Source: Puniceicoccales bacterium Verruco_02
Lineage (GTDB): Bacteria; Verrucomicrobiota; Verrucomicrobiia; Opitutales; Oceanipulchritudinaceae
Reading direction: 5' to 3'
DNA length: 64,000 nucleotides
Assembly (NCBI GenBank): GCA_001604585.1
Contig: LVBW01000024.1
Location: 1 to 64,000, forward strand
The position numbers and the translations under genes were made by a program. Under the pieces are notes generated by a model, which saw nothing but the letters and a program-made list of their open reading frames with translations, searched no databases and was not told the DNA's origin. Shown here piece after piece: positions 8,093 through 16,763 of the stretch; position 1 is the first letter of the stretch; each line of letters begins with the position of its first letter.

Positions 8093-9028
8093 ATGCAGAC
8101 CCTACGCGACCCGAACTACTTCCCGGCACGGCGCGCCATTCACATGGCTGTCGGCATGTTCGATGCCGTCCACATCGGGCATCAGGCCGTGGTGCTATCC
8201 GCGATAAGGGCCGCACGCAGCCGTGGAGACATGGCCGCTGTACTGACATTTTCCCCGCACCCAAGCGTCATACTCAGGCCGCAGGAACCTACCCTTCTCA
8301 TTCAGGGCGAGGAGCAGAAACAAGAGCGTCTGGCGCTTCTCGGGCTGGATCTGCTCGTATGGCGCAGCTTCACGCAGGAACTGGCGGCAATCCCCGCCTC
8401 GGAGTTCATTGCGCGGTTGAAGGGCGTCTTCCCCACCCTGCACACCCTGTACGTGGGCGAGAACTTCCGCTTCGGACGCGGGCGCAGCGGCGACATCGGC
8501 ACCCTGCTGCACAGCGCACAGGCGCAGGGCATCCACGTGGTGAGCATAGAAAGGGTGCGCTACGACGGCGAAGCCGTCAGCAGCACGCGCATCCGAGGCC
8601 TGCTCTCGGAAGGGCGCATGGCAGAGGCCAACGAACTTCTCGGCTACCGCTACTACTGCGTTGCGAACGCTGAGCCGGGCAGACGCATCGGGCGCAGCAT
8701 CGGCTTTCCCACGCTTAACCTGCGCTGGGAGCCACCTTGCAGGCCGAGGATGGGCGTTTACGCCGTCAGAGTCTGCCGCGACGGGACCAGCGAATGTCTT
8801 CCCGCCGTGGCCAACTACGGACTCAGGCCCACAGTACAGGCCGACGCCTCCTTCCCCCTGCTGGAAACTCACATAATCGGCGACTGTCCCTTTGGCGAGG
8901 GCGACAGGCTCCGCGTCGAATGGCTGCACTTTCTGCGGGGCGAGCGCCGCTTCGCCGGACTTGACGAACTGAAGACCCAGATAGCTCAGGACAGGACCAA
9001 GGCCGCCGCCATACTCGGACTGGTCTAG
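8093..9028 (+). CDS. ribF: Bifunctional riboflavin kinase / FAD synthetase
   Basis: Makes FMN and then FAD from riboflavin and ATP (311 aa, usual length). The N-terminal nucleotidyltransferase domain has GMFDAVHIGHQ near residue 20, FRFGRGRSGD and the closing SSTRIR. The C-terminal flavokinase domain has GRRIGRSIGFPTLNL, GVYAVRV, NYGLRPTV and the terminal LRGERRF. GMFDAVH replaces the common GxFDGVH (Gly to Ala). No Shine-Dalgarno sequence precedes the ATG. Four CTGACA hexamers lie in the 100 bp upstream. Confidence 0.94.
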   Translation: MQTLRDPNYFPARRAIHMAVGMFDAVHIGHQAVVLSAIRAARSRGDMAAVLTFSPHPSVILRPQEPTLLIQGEEQKQERLALLGLDLLVWRSFTQELAAIPASEFIARLKGVFPTLHTLYVGENFRFGRGRSGDIGTLLHSAQAQGIHVVSIERVRYDGEAVSSTRIRGLLSEGRMAEANELLGYRYYCVANAEPGRRIGRSIGFPTLNLRWEPPCRPRMGVYAVRVCRDGTSECLPAVANYGLRPTVQADASFPLLETHIIGDCPFGEGDRLRVEWLHFLRGERRFAGLDELKTQIAQDRTKAAAILGLV

Positions 9029-9121
9029 CCTTCCTGTGTCCTTTCTTACAAGGCTGCAAATTCGCTGTTTCCTGCACTTTTTCGCGGGACATGCGCTCGG
9101 GCGCGTATCAGGATTGCCCAC

Positions 9122-9961
9122 ATGCGCGACTATTCGGACTACGTTCAGGCCATTCTATCCGCATACCGGGCCGCTGCGGACCTGTCCCCCCCGCCAGTTC
9201 CTCATAATCGCCCCGCGACCGAGGAGCGGAGCGTCCTAATCTGCTCCCCGCATCCGGACGACGAGATAATCGTGGGCGCCCTGCCACTGCGCCTTCAGCG
9301 CGAAGGGCTGCGTGTAATCAACCTTTGCGTGACTCTTGGAAGCAACAAGGAACGGCAGCTCGAACGCCTTTCCGAGGCCAAAGACGCCTGCTCTTTCGCT
9401 GGCTTTGAGCTTATGGAACTGGCCGAGCGGGGCCTTGAAGGCATTACCCCAGACTGCGCCGAGCTATTCCCCGCCCAGTGGAACGCCGCGGTCGAGGCCG
9501 TTGCCGAGGCCATATGCGAAACGCGGCCCGTGGCGGTACTATACCCGCACGCCGCCGACGCCAACCGCACGCATATTGGAGTGCATCGCCTGTTGCTCGA
9601 CGCACTGCCCCTGGCCGGGCTGGAATGCCACTGCTTCCAGACCGAGTTCTGGGCACCCATGCAAAAGCCCAACCTAATGGTGGAAATTACGCCCGAAGAG
9701 GTTGCAACGCTAGTGGCGGCGCTTTCCCTACACCGGGGCGAGGTGGCGCGCAACCCCTACCATCTGCGCCTGCCCATGTGGATGATGGACAATGTGCGCC
9801 GCGGTGCGGAGCTGGTCGGCGGACAGGGAGCGGCGGCACCGTCCTTTAGCTTCGCCACCCTTTACAGGCACAGCATCTTCAGCGGCAGCCGCATGGAATA
9901 CAACTGCGCCGAGGGATGCTTCCTCGCCAGCGGAGAGAATGCGAAGGCTTTGCTGTTTTAA
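9122..9961 (+). CDS. PIG-L (LmbE-like) zinc deacetylase
   Basis: Predicted zinc-dependent N-deacetylase (279 aa) acting on an N-acetyl sugar or related amide. SPHPDDEI at about residues 40-47 supplies the conserved His-Asp-Asp site, and THIGVHR near residue 154 supplies the third metal ligand. A 35-residue N-terminal leader precedes the domain. There is no signal peptide, so it is likely cytoplasmic. It lies 93 bp after ribF and 75 bp before the HDOD gene on the same strand. The substrate cannot be deduced; cell-wall precursor or mycothiol/bacillithiol-type roles are known in the family. Confidence 0.85.
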   Translation: MRDYSDYVQAILSAYRAAADLSPPPVPHNRPATEERSVLICSPHPDDEIIVGALPLRLQREGLRVINLCVTLGSNKERQLERLSEAKDACSFAGFELMELAERGLEGITPDCAELFPAQWNAAVEAVAEAICETRPVAVLYPHAADANRTHIGVHRLLLDALPLAGLECHCFQTEFWAPMQKPNLMVEITPEEVATLVAALSLHRGEVARNPYHLRLPMWMMDNVRRGAELVGGQGAAAPSFSFATLYRHSIFSGSRMEYNCAEGCFLASGENAKALLF

Positions 9962-10036
9962 AAAACGGGGTAAAAATTCGCTTCGGCAAGGGGCTTAACC
10001 CGAGTGGTCTTGACCCGACTTAAGTAAAGCGCACAA

Positions 10037-10882
10037 ATGCAACGGATGACAGGCATCCTCAGCGGCTTTGAACAAGTACCCCCGAAATTCGAGGTACTCT
10101 CGCGCCTGTGTTCCCTGCTTCGCAGTCCCTATGCGGAGATTGCAGAGATTGTGGAGCTGGTGGCGATAGACCCCGGCCTTGCCTCTTCGGTTGTACGTCT
10201 TGCCAACAGTCCTTACTACGGCTGTCGGGAGCCAATTGACCGCATAGAGAACGCCGTGGAGCGCATTGGCTTTACCGAGGTGATGAAGCTCGTCGGCATA
10301 CTTGGGCGCAAGGCCTTCCCGCCCTGTCCTCTACGCTGCTACGGCCTAGGCGAGGAAAAGGCCTGGCAGGAAGCTCTCGGAGCCGCCGTGATGATGGAGT
10401 ATCTGGCCTATCATGCCGATGCCGAGCCGGGCACTGCCTACCTTGTCGGCCTTATGCACGGGATTGGCCGCTATCCCATTGCCATGAAAATGCACAGGCT
10501 TAAGCCCGCCAGCCGCTTGCCAGAGGGCTGCCGCCTCGTGGATGAGGCAACTTGGGAGCGACAGATGATAGGGACCGACTACGCGGCGACGGCCAAAGAT
10601 TTGCTCAAGCTCTGGAACTTCGGCCCAGAGGTGTACGAACCCATTGGTGCGCACCTGCAACCCTTCCTGCGTTCCGGGCGGCCCGTGATGGCCTGCCTCC
10701 TAAACATCTGCCTGACGGTACTGCCCGCACTGATGGATGGCAGCCCCCTGCCCCAGGTGCCCGAATCCTGGCTTGCAAGCGTGGGGCTTGGAGAAGAGGT
10801 TCTAAATTCCTGCATCGGACCGTCCAGAGCGTGGCTGCATTCCACCGACAGCCTGCTGGCAGAGGCCATGCCACTGGTCTGA
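10037..10882 (+). CDS. HDOD domain protein
   Basis: Protein of 281 aa formed almost entirely by an HDOD domain, a non-catalytic relative of HD hydrolases used in bacterial signalling. Recognisable segments are LSRLCSLLRSPYAEIAEIVE, the helix VVRLANSPYYG, AVERIGFTEVMKLVG and LVGLMHGIGRYP. No GGDEF, EAL or receiver domain is attached. Its partner is unknown. It could relate to the chemotaxis receptor or hybrid kinase encoded 20 kb away, but nothing in the sequence links them. Confidence 0.85.
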   Translation: MQRMTGILSGFEQVPPKFEVLSRLCSLLRSPYAEIAEIVELVAIDPGLASSVVRLANSPYYGCREPIDRIENAVERIGFTEVMKLVGILGRKAFPPCPLRCYGLGEEKAWQEALGAAVMMEYLAYHADAEPGTAYLVGLMHGIGRYPIAMKMHRLKPASRLPEGCRLVDEATWERQMIGTDYAATAKDLLKLWNFGPEVYEPIGAHLQPFLRSGRPVMACLLNICLTVLPALMDGSPLPQVPESWLASVGLGEEVLNSCIGPSRAWLHSTDSLLAEAMPLV

Positions 10883-10942
10883 TGAACGCGATGCAGGGCT
10901 AGGCTAGTTACGCCATGTGCTATCAATCCTGTCTCGGCGGCT

Positions 10943-11653
10943 CTACTCCCCCTTTGTGCCCCTTACCTGCATCAGTCCCGGCTCGTCTTCGCGCAGGCTC
11001 ACATCCTTCTGGCCGCCCGTGTCCTGGCCGGCGTGGCTTGCGGCAAGATACGCCATCTGTGGCAGCACCGAGCGCAGATCCCCATTGGTATCGCGCGCCA
11101 GAACCACCACCGACCAGAGCTGGGGCAGATCTCCGCCTTCGTCAGCGGCGCGGTTGTCAAATGCGGTAATGGACAGGCGCTTGTCGTAAATAGTCTCCGT
11201 GTAGGGGCTGTCCACTGTACCGATGAGCCGGGTGCTGTATGGAACCCAAACCCTTGTGCGCATGTAGGACTGACGCCCGTCCTTGTCGTTTACGAGCACC
11301 CTCTCCACGCGGTAGTAGCCGCCATCCTCGGCGTAAACAGGCGTCATGCGCGTGCGCGTGACATTCTCGGGCCTGCCGATGCTGGCATCCAAGGTTACCA
11401 GCATGTCGGCCTGCGATGAATTAGCCACAAGGCGAAAACCCCTTGCGGAAAGGGCGCTCTGCACATAGCGGGCCGCCTCCATGAAGCGCAGGTCCGTGGC
11501 CTTGACCTGCGGGTCGGCAGGCACGACGATGCAGCTGAGGCCAGCATCAAGCGAGGGGGCCGAAATGGCGTCCACCTTGAAGCTGCTGCTTGTCACACAG
11601 GCGGAGAGGAGCAAGGCGACAATAAGACCGTACAGGCGCGCGGTAGTATTCAT
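10943..11653 (-). CDS. DUF4136-like lipoprotein
   Basis: Envelope lipoprotein of 236 aa. The start at 11653 gives MNTTARLYGLIVALLLSAC, a classic lipoprotein signal, while the longer frame adds an unrelated charged leader. After the lipobox the protein resembles DUF4136-type lipoproteins: a conserved segment on a predicted beta/alpha fold (ARYVQSALSARGF, SQADMLVTLDASIG) and a later strand with VWVPYSTRLIGTVDSPY. Function is unknown. It converges on the HDOD gene and has no clear operon partner; the glutaredoxin gene lies 137 bp upstream on the same strand. Confidence 0.6.
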   Translation of the reverse strand: MNTTARLYGLIVALLLSACVTSSSFKVDAISAPSLDAGLSCIVVPADPQVKATDLRFMEAARYVQSALSARGFRLVANSSQADMLVTLDASIGRPENVTRTRMTPVYAEDGGYYRVERVLVNDKDGRQSYMRTRVWVPYSTRLIGTVDSPYTETIYDKRLSITAFDNRAADEGGDLPQLWSVVVLARDTNGDLRSVLPQMAYLAASHAGQDTGGQKDVSLREDEPGLMQVRGTKGE

Positions 11654-11790
11654 GGCAGCGTAATATGACAGTCGTGCATGGTAGCGGTTCCTGCGGTACA
11701 AGTCGAGCCACACCCAGATGAACGCGCACATTTGTCAATGTGGATGCGCGAATATGCTCAAAACACTCGCAACTCCCCCATACGGCAAAA

Positions 11791-12117
11791 CTAGAACACC
11801 CTGCGGGTATCCGATAGGCCAACTCCGGGTATGTATGCCGGGCTGGCTTCCAACTGCCCCCTCAGGCAGGCAGGCCCCACGAGCTGTCTGGACAAGAGGT
11901 AATCCTCAACTTCCTGCCCAGTCGTGTCAGCCAACATCACTCCTTCAATCTCCACACAGGGCACATGACTCTGCCGAGAACGAGCCTGCATCTGGGACAT
12001 GGCCACAGGATCTAGGGCTACGTTATGGCTTTCGTAGCCAAGGCCGTACTTGTCCAGCGTCATCGTCACGCCGCTGCTCCAAGGACAGGCGGGATCAATG
12101 TAAGCCGTTATTTTCAT
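11791..12117 (-). CDS. Monothiol-type glutaredoxin
   Basis: Thioredoxin-fold protein of 108 aa. The active site is ACPWSSG near residues 10-16, with the resolving Cys of the usual CPYC replaced by Ser, so it is monothiol. The cis-proline loop is SHVPCVEI. About 25 C-terminal residues after the fold (GPACLRGQLEASPAYIP) are extra and contain another Cys. Monothiol glutaredoxins serve in deglutathionylation or iron-sulfur handling. The next gene upstream on the same strand encodes a ferredoxin, which fits the second role, though only by proximity. Confidence 0.75.
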   Translation of the reverse strand: MKITAYIDPACPWSSGVTMTLDKYGLGYESHNVALDPVAMSQMQARSRQSHVPCVEIEGVMLADTTGQEVEDYLLSRQLVGPACLRGQLEASPAYIPGVGLSDTRRVF

Positions 12118-12211
12118 CTAGTTAACAATTCCGCAAGTTGGGAAAAAGTCAACGAACCGACGCAGCTTTAACCAGTTCGTAGCAAATATTCGCAAGCACA
12201 ATCAAGAGCCA

Positions 12212-12442
12212 CTACTCCCCATCGTTGCCGATGGCCTGCACGGGGCAGTCGTTAAGCGCCTCTTCGCAGAGCTTGATATCCTCGGCGCTCGTAGGCTGCT
12301 TGTGTACGAAGGAATAGCCATCGTCGGAACGAGCAAAAAAGTCCGGCGCCATTTCGCGGCAAAGATCGCAGTCAATGCATTGGTCATCGACGTAGAAGCG
12401 GCCATTGACGTTGATTTTCCACTTGTTTGATTTCTCGGCCAT
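12212..12442 (-). CDS. Single-cluster ferredoxin
   Basis: Small [4Fe-4S] ferredoxin of 76 aa starting at MAEKSNKWKINVNGRFYV. I prefer this start over one 43 codons upstream because the ferredoxin fold begins here. Cluster ligands are in QCIDCDLC (C-x2-C-x2-C) and the distal CP of NDCPVQAIG. It carries only one cluster; the C-terminal half is a helix-rich spacer as in Thermotoga-like ferredoxins. The soluble electron donor role is inferred. It is followed 94 bp later by the glutaredoxin gene. Confidence 0.88.
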   Translation of the reverse strand: MAEKSNKWKINVNGRFYVDDQCIDCDLCREMAPDFFARSDDGYSFVHKQPTSAEDIKLCEEALNDCPVQAIGNDGE

Positions 12443-12970
12443 GAGCTTGTCTATGATTTGACTTGAACGATTCGACACTCCGTTGGGTTGAAGACCGGAG
12501 GCGTCTGCCCCAAAGAACATGCGCCACGCGTCAATTCTGTCAAGAGGGCAAAAAGAGGCGGCTTCTTCCATGTGAAACCGGGTGCCGACAAGGCAATTTC
12601 CGCCAAGTTCCCTGTACCCTTCTCCTGCCTGACTGCACCATCACGTGGGAATTCGCCCTTTTAGTTACAAATGGACTGAACGTGAAACACATTACGCATA
12701 TCTGTTTCAATATGCCACTGGAGGCTGATGAACAGGACTCTGTGAAATCCACCCGGATAATACAGATGCAAATCCATATTGCCTCGGAACTTACCCATAT
12801 TTTCATCAAGCCATTGGCATCGCGCAAGTGTTACCAATAATAGGCGTTAGCGTGAACAAGGGTTAAGATTTGCCGCAGATTGACTGTTCACCGGGCCTTA
12901 ACGAAAAGGCGATGTTGTTATGCGACAATGGGGACGGAGACCAATTCTCCTTCCAACCCGCATTACAACA
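12443..12970. other. 528-bp gap between divergent ferredoxin and phosphatase genes
   Basis: This is a divergent intergenic region that should hold both promoters. Open frames here (for example 12463-12840 on the plus strand) have no recognisable protein features. The DNA from about 12650 to 12900 looks more AT-rich than the surroundings. I looked for a Pho-box type repeat before the alkaline phosphatase and found none that I would defend. Confidence 0.5.
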
Positions 12971-15900
12971 ATGAAGAAATCCACCGTGTTTCTAGCGGCG
13001 TTTCTCGCAGCAGGCGCCAGCGCCGATGCCGCCAAGAACGTCATTCTGATGATTAGCGACGGAGCCGGATACAATGTCTGGACTGCCACCAGCATGTATC
13101 AAGGCAAAGTCGATCCCAGCAACCCCCTCAAGGGTACGCAAATCTACGACGGAGCCGGCTGGGTGCGCTACCCGTGCAGCACCTACTCGGCCTCCATGTC
13201 CTCCACCCCCGACGGGAAGATAGACTCTTCGCTAATTTACAACCCGACCAAGGCTTGGGATGCGAGCGCACAGAGCGCCGTCAACGGCTCGGGCGACTTT
13301 GCCGGTTACAACTGGGTGAAAAACACCTACACCGACTCCGCCGCAGCGGCCACAGCCCTTTCCACCGGCCAGAAGGTGTACAACAACTCGATGAACTGGT
13401 CCAGCTTCCCCGCCGGACGCGGCACACCGCTTGATGGGCGCACCATTGCCGAGATTGCAAAGGCCGAGGGCAAGGCTGTCGGTTCGATAAGCACCGTGGA
13501 GTTTTCCCACGCAACGCCCGCCGGTCTTGGCGCAGCGCACAACGCCAGCCGCAACAACTACGCCGCCATCGCCAACGAGATGCTCTCCAGCGGCGTTCTA
13601 GACGTTATCATGGGTGCAAACCACCCCGACTACGACGACAACGGCCAGCCCCGCGCAAACAAGAACTACAGCTACGTGGGCGGAGTCGATACATGGAACG
13701 CCCTTGTCGATGGCACACACGCTGGCGGCTGGACCCTCGTAGAGAGCAAGGCCGACTTTGAAGCCCTTGCCAACCCATCCCGCTTCACCGTGCTGCCCCA
13801 GAAGCTTCTGGGCGTGCCGCAGGTGGCCACAACCCTCCAACAGGGCCGCTCCGGTGGAGCCGTGGAGCAGGAACCCTATGCCGTGGCGCTCAACGCCAAC
13901 GTGCCGGACCTTGCCACGATGTCCCTTGCCGCGCTGAACGTCCTCAATCAGGACGCCGACGGCTTCTTCCTGCACATCGAAGGCGGCGCCCCGGACTGGG
14001 CAGCCCACGCCAACCAGAAGGGCCGCACCATCGAGGAGCATCTCGACTTCAACAAGGCTGTCGAAGCGGTTGTCGCATGGGTGGAGGCAAACTCCAACTG
14101 GAACGACACCCTGCTCATCCTCACCGCCGACCACGACTGCGGTATGCTAATGGGGCCGAACGGTGCCACAGCAGCCTACGACAACCTAGTCTATAACGGC
14201 GCAGGACAGCTTCCCGGCATGGCCTTCATGAGCGGCAACCATACAAACCAGCTCGTGCCCATGTTCGCCAAGGGTGCCAACGCCAGCGATTTCGCCTACT
14301 ATGTGGACGGCATCGACCCTGTGCGCGGCCAGTATGTGGACAACACCGACATATTCCGCGTGATGAAGGAAGCTGTCTCGCCCACGACCACCGTCTCGGG
14401 CAACGAGGACGCGCTGAACGTCATTGTCATGATTTCCGACGGTTGCGGATACAACACCTGGGACGCCGCCAGCTACTACGAGTACGGCGCTCAGGGCAAG
14501 CAGCCCTACGAAGCCGAAGGCTGGCTCAAGCTTGCCTGCTCCACCTACATGGCCGTCCCCTACCACGAGGGCAACAACAGCATCCCCAGCGGCTCCATAC
14601 TTGAACGCAACATTTACAACTCGCTCAAGGCTTGGGATAGCACAGCGGCTGGCTACGTTTACAACAACGACACAACGGGAGCCTTCGTGGGCTACAACTG
14701 GCTCAAGCAGACCCCGACCGACTCCGCCTCTGCCGCATCGGCCATCTCCACCGGTTACAAGACCTACAACGGCGCCATCAACTGGGCCAACTGGCCCGCA
14801 GTGAGCGGCCGCGCCTTCTACGACCAGACCCTTGCCGAGTACGCCCACCAGTGGGGCCGCAAGGTCGGCACCATATCCTCTGTTCAGTGGACCCACGCCA
14901 CGCCCGCCGGCCTTGGCGGCGCGCACAACTTCAGCCGCAACAACTATGCCGCCATTGGCGACGAGATGCTCAACGGCGGCTGGCTGGACGTCATCATGGG
15001 CGCCGGGCACCCTGAATATGACGACAACGGCGTGAAGCTCGCCAGCGCCAGCTCCACCAAGTACGTTGGCGGCGACAGCAACTGGGCCGCCCTAAAGGCA
15101 GGCACCCACCCTGGCCGCTGGACCCTCGTGCAGGGCAAGTCCGAGTTCGAAGCCATTGCCCACAGCGCCAACCCGCCCGCCAAGGTAGTTGGCACAGCGC
15201 AGGTGGCCACCACGCTCCACCAGGCCCGCTCTGGCGGCAACGTGATGCACGACGCCTTCGACCCGAGCTATCCGCTCAACAGCAACGTGCCCACCCTTGC
15301 CACGATGTCCCTTGGCGCGCTGAACGTGCTCAACAACGACAACCCGCGCGGCTTCTTCCTGCACATCGAGGGCGGCGCAATCGACTGGGCCGGCCACGCC
15401 AACCAGCCCGGCCGCATCATCGAGGAGCAGATCGAGTTCAACGACGCCGTTGCAGCCGTCATCAACTGGATCGAAACCAACTCAAGCTGGGAAAAGACAC
15501 TGCTCATCGTGACCACCGACCACGAAACCGGTCTGCTCCTCGGGCCCAAGAGCGACACCGTGGCCTATGACGCAATCGTCAACAACGGACAGGGACAGAT
15601 GCCCTCGATGAAGTTCAACTCCAACTCGCACACCAACCAGCTCGTTCCCATATTCGTGCGCGGCCCCGGAGCGAACATCATGGAAAATCTCGTGCGCGGC
15701 GATGACCCAGTGTACGGCGAATACGTGGACAACACCGACATCTTCACGCTGGCCTACAACGTGATGCGCCCCAAGTACAACGCCAACTTTCTCGCCGCAG
15801 GCGCGGTGGAGTTCCCCGGTGGCTGGAAGGTCAGCAGCTGGTTTGGCGCCTTCTGGGACGGCTTCTATCCCTGGGTATTCACCCTCGACAGCGGCTGGGT

Positions 15901-16033
15901 CTGGGTGTGGGAAGGCAGCAGCTCGGACAATATGTGGATGTGCAGCAAGTCCGGCAACTGGTACTGGACAGCCGAGAACTTCTACCCCTGGAGCTGGGAT
16001 TCCACCAACAGCAAGTGGGTGTTCATCGACTAA
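12971..16033 (+). CDS. Tandem-duplicated secreted alkaline phosphatase with Trp-rich C-terminus
   Basis: Secreted phosphomonoesterase of 1020 aa, twice the normal size. The start at 12971 gives the signal peptide MKKSTVFLAAFLAAGASADA. Two complete alkaline phosphatase domains follow: residues 22-470 (metal-site MISDGAGYN, nucleophile Ser123 in TDSAAAATA, DHDCG) and 482-945 (MISDGCGYN, Ser585 in TDSASAASA, DHETG). Both keep the nucleophile Ser and the late SxNHTNQLVP/SHTNQLVPIF metal motifs, so both may be active. The last 65 or so residues form a Trp-rich domain (WFGAFWDGFYPWVF, GWVWVWEG), probably a surface-retention module. No phosphate-regulation gene is adjacent. Confidence 0.9.
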   Translation: MKKSTVFLAAFLAAGASADAAKNVILMISDGAGYNVWTATSMYQGKVDPSNPLKGTQIYDGAGWVRYPCSTYSASMSSTPDGKIDSSLIYNPTKAWDASAQSAVNGSGDFAGYNWVKNTYTDSAAAATALSTGQKVYNNSMNWSSFPAGRGTPLDGRTIAEIAKAEGKAVGSISTVEFSHATPAGLGAAHNASRNNYAAIANEMLSSGVLDVIMGANHPDYDDNGQPRANKNYSYVGGVDTWNALVDGTHAGGWTLVESKADFEALANPSRFTVLPQKLLGVPQVATTLQQGRSGGAVEQEPYAVALNANVPDLATMSLAALNVLNQDADGFFLHIEGGAPDWAAHANQKGRTIEEHLDFNKAVEAVVAWVEANSNWNDTLLILTADHDCGMLMGPNGATAAYDNLVYNGAGQLPGMAFMSGNHTNQLVPMFAKGANASDFAYYVDGIDPVRGQYVDNTDIFRVMKEAVSPTTTVSGNEDALNVIVMISDGCGYNTWDAASYYEYGAQGKQPYEAEGWLKLACSTYMAVPYHEGNNSIPSGSILERNIYNSLKAWDSTAAGYVYNNDTTGAFVGYNWLKQTPTDSASAASAISTGYKTYNGAINWANWPAVSGRAFYDQTLAEYAHQWGRKVGTISSVQWTHATPAGLGGAHNFSRNNYAAIGDEMLNGGWLDVIMGAGHPEYDDNGVKLASASSTKYVGGDSNWAALKAGTHPGRWTLVQGKSEFEAIAHSANPPAKVVGTAQVATTLHQARSGGNVMHDAFDPSYPLNSNVPTLATMSLGALNVLNNDNPRGFFLHIEGGAIDWAGHANQPGRIIEEQIEFNDAVAAVINWIETNSSWEKTLLIVTTDHETGLLLGPKSDTVAYDAIVNNGQGQMPSMKFNSNSHTNQLVPIFVRGPGANIMENLVRGDDPVYGEYVDNTDIFTLAYNVMRPKYNANFLAAGAVEFPGGWKVSSWFGAFWDGFYPWVFTLDSGWVWVWEGSSSDNMWMCSKSGNWYWTAENFYPWSWDSTNSKWVFID

Positions 16034-16081
16034 ACTCTACACCTGACAAATACGCACTGACGAGCAATTGCCGCCGGTGAT

Positions 16082-16121
16082 ACGGAGAGGGGCCGGTCGC
16101 TTGCGACCGGCCCCTCACCGT
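16082..16121. terminator. Long GC-rich hairpin between phosphatase and arsC genes
   Basis: A perfect 14-bp stem at 16087-16100 and 16103-16116 (GAGGGGCCGGTCGC and its complement) is extended outward by ACGG/CCGT around one mismatch. It lies between two convergent stop codons and can act on both strands. There is no T-tract on either side. Confidence 0.6.
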
Positions 16122-16188
16122 CTGCCAAGATCATGGCTTTGGAAAATGAACGCTATTTGTTCAACAAGCGGTAGATATGGACTACCCC

Positions 16189-16635
16189 CTATTCGGACAA
16201 ACGTCCCAGTTCCCCGCCCTGCCTGCCTGCGAATAAATAGGCTTCGGTAACGACCTGTATCTGGTCACGCACCTTGCGGAACAGGTCCAGGGCGTCCTCC
16301 TCGCTGCCCTCAAAGGCCGCCGGATCGGTATAGCGCCAGTGATAGCGACGCACATGCGGGGGAAATACAGGACAGTTTTCCAGAGCCTCCTCGCATACCG
16401 TTGCCACGACATCCACAGGCTCGTTCAAATACTCGCTTACGTGGTGACAGCCCTGCCCCGATATATCGATACCTATCTCGGCCATTACCTTGATGGCCAG
16501 CGGGTGGATGTAGCCTAGGGGCGAAGTCCCCGCACTGAGCACCCGAAGCCTGTCCCCAGCCAGTTGACTTAGAAAGCCCTGTGCCATCTGGCTGCGGGAA
16601 GAATTGGCCCTGCACAGGATGAGGATGGTGGTCAT
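16189..16635 (-). CDS. ArsC-like arsenate reductase with altered P-loop
   Basis: Low-molecular-weight phosphatase-type arsenate reductase (148 aa). The P-loop reads CRANSSRS instead of CTGNSCRS: the catalytic Cys10 and the Arg of CX5R are kept, but Thr-Gly is Arg-Ala and the second Cys is Ser. The redox pair needed for thioredoxin coupling is present in TVCEEALENCP (C-x6-C), and an HW.Y.DPA segment matches the family. It is the last gene on the minus strand of a cluster with ACR3 and a canonical ArsC. It could be an arsenate reductase with changed kinetics or a phosphatase. Confidence 0.8.
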   Translation of the reverse strand: MTTILILCRANSSRSQMAQGFLSQLAGDRLRVLSAGTSPLGYIHPLAIKVMAEIGIDISGQGCHHVSEYLNEPVDVVATVCEEALENCPVFPPHVRRYHWRYTDPAAFEGSEEDALDLFRKVRDQIQVVTEAYLFAGRQGGELGRLSE

Positions 16636-16763
16636 GATGTATGGCGTCTAGTCAACGACTGCCTTGATTGGCGGATTTAGACAGAAACAGAAGCGAAGAT
16701 ACCCTTGGCTTGAAGCAAGCCTTTGTTAGTCATCCCTAAACCATACCCTTTCCCAGAAACTTA

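Noticed and set aside
12463-12840. A 125-aa open frame in the gap before the alkaline phosphatase
   Set aside because: The translation has no recognisable domain, signal or conserved pattern, and it overlaps the upstream region of the ferredoxin gene.
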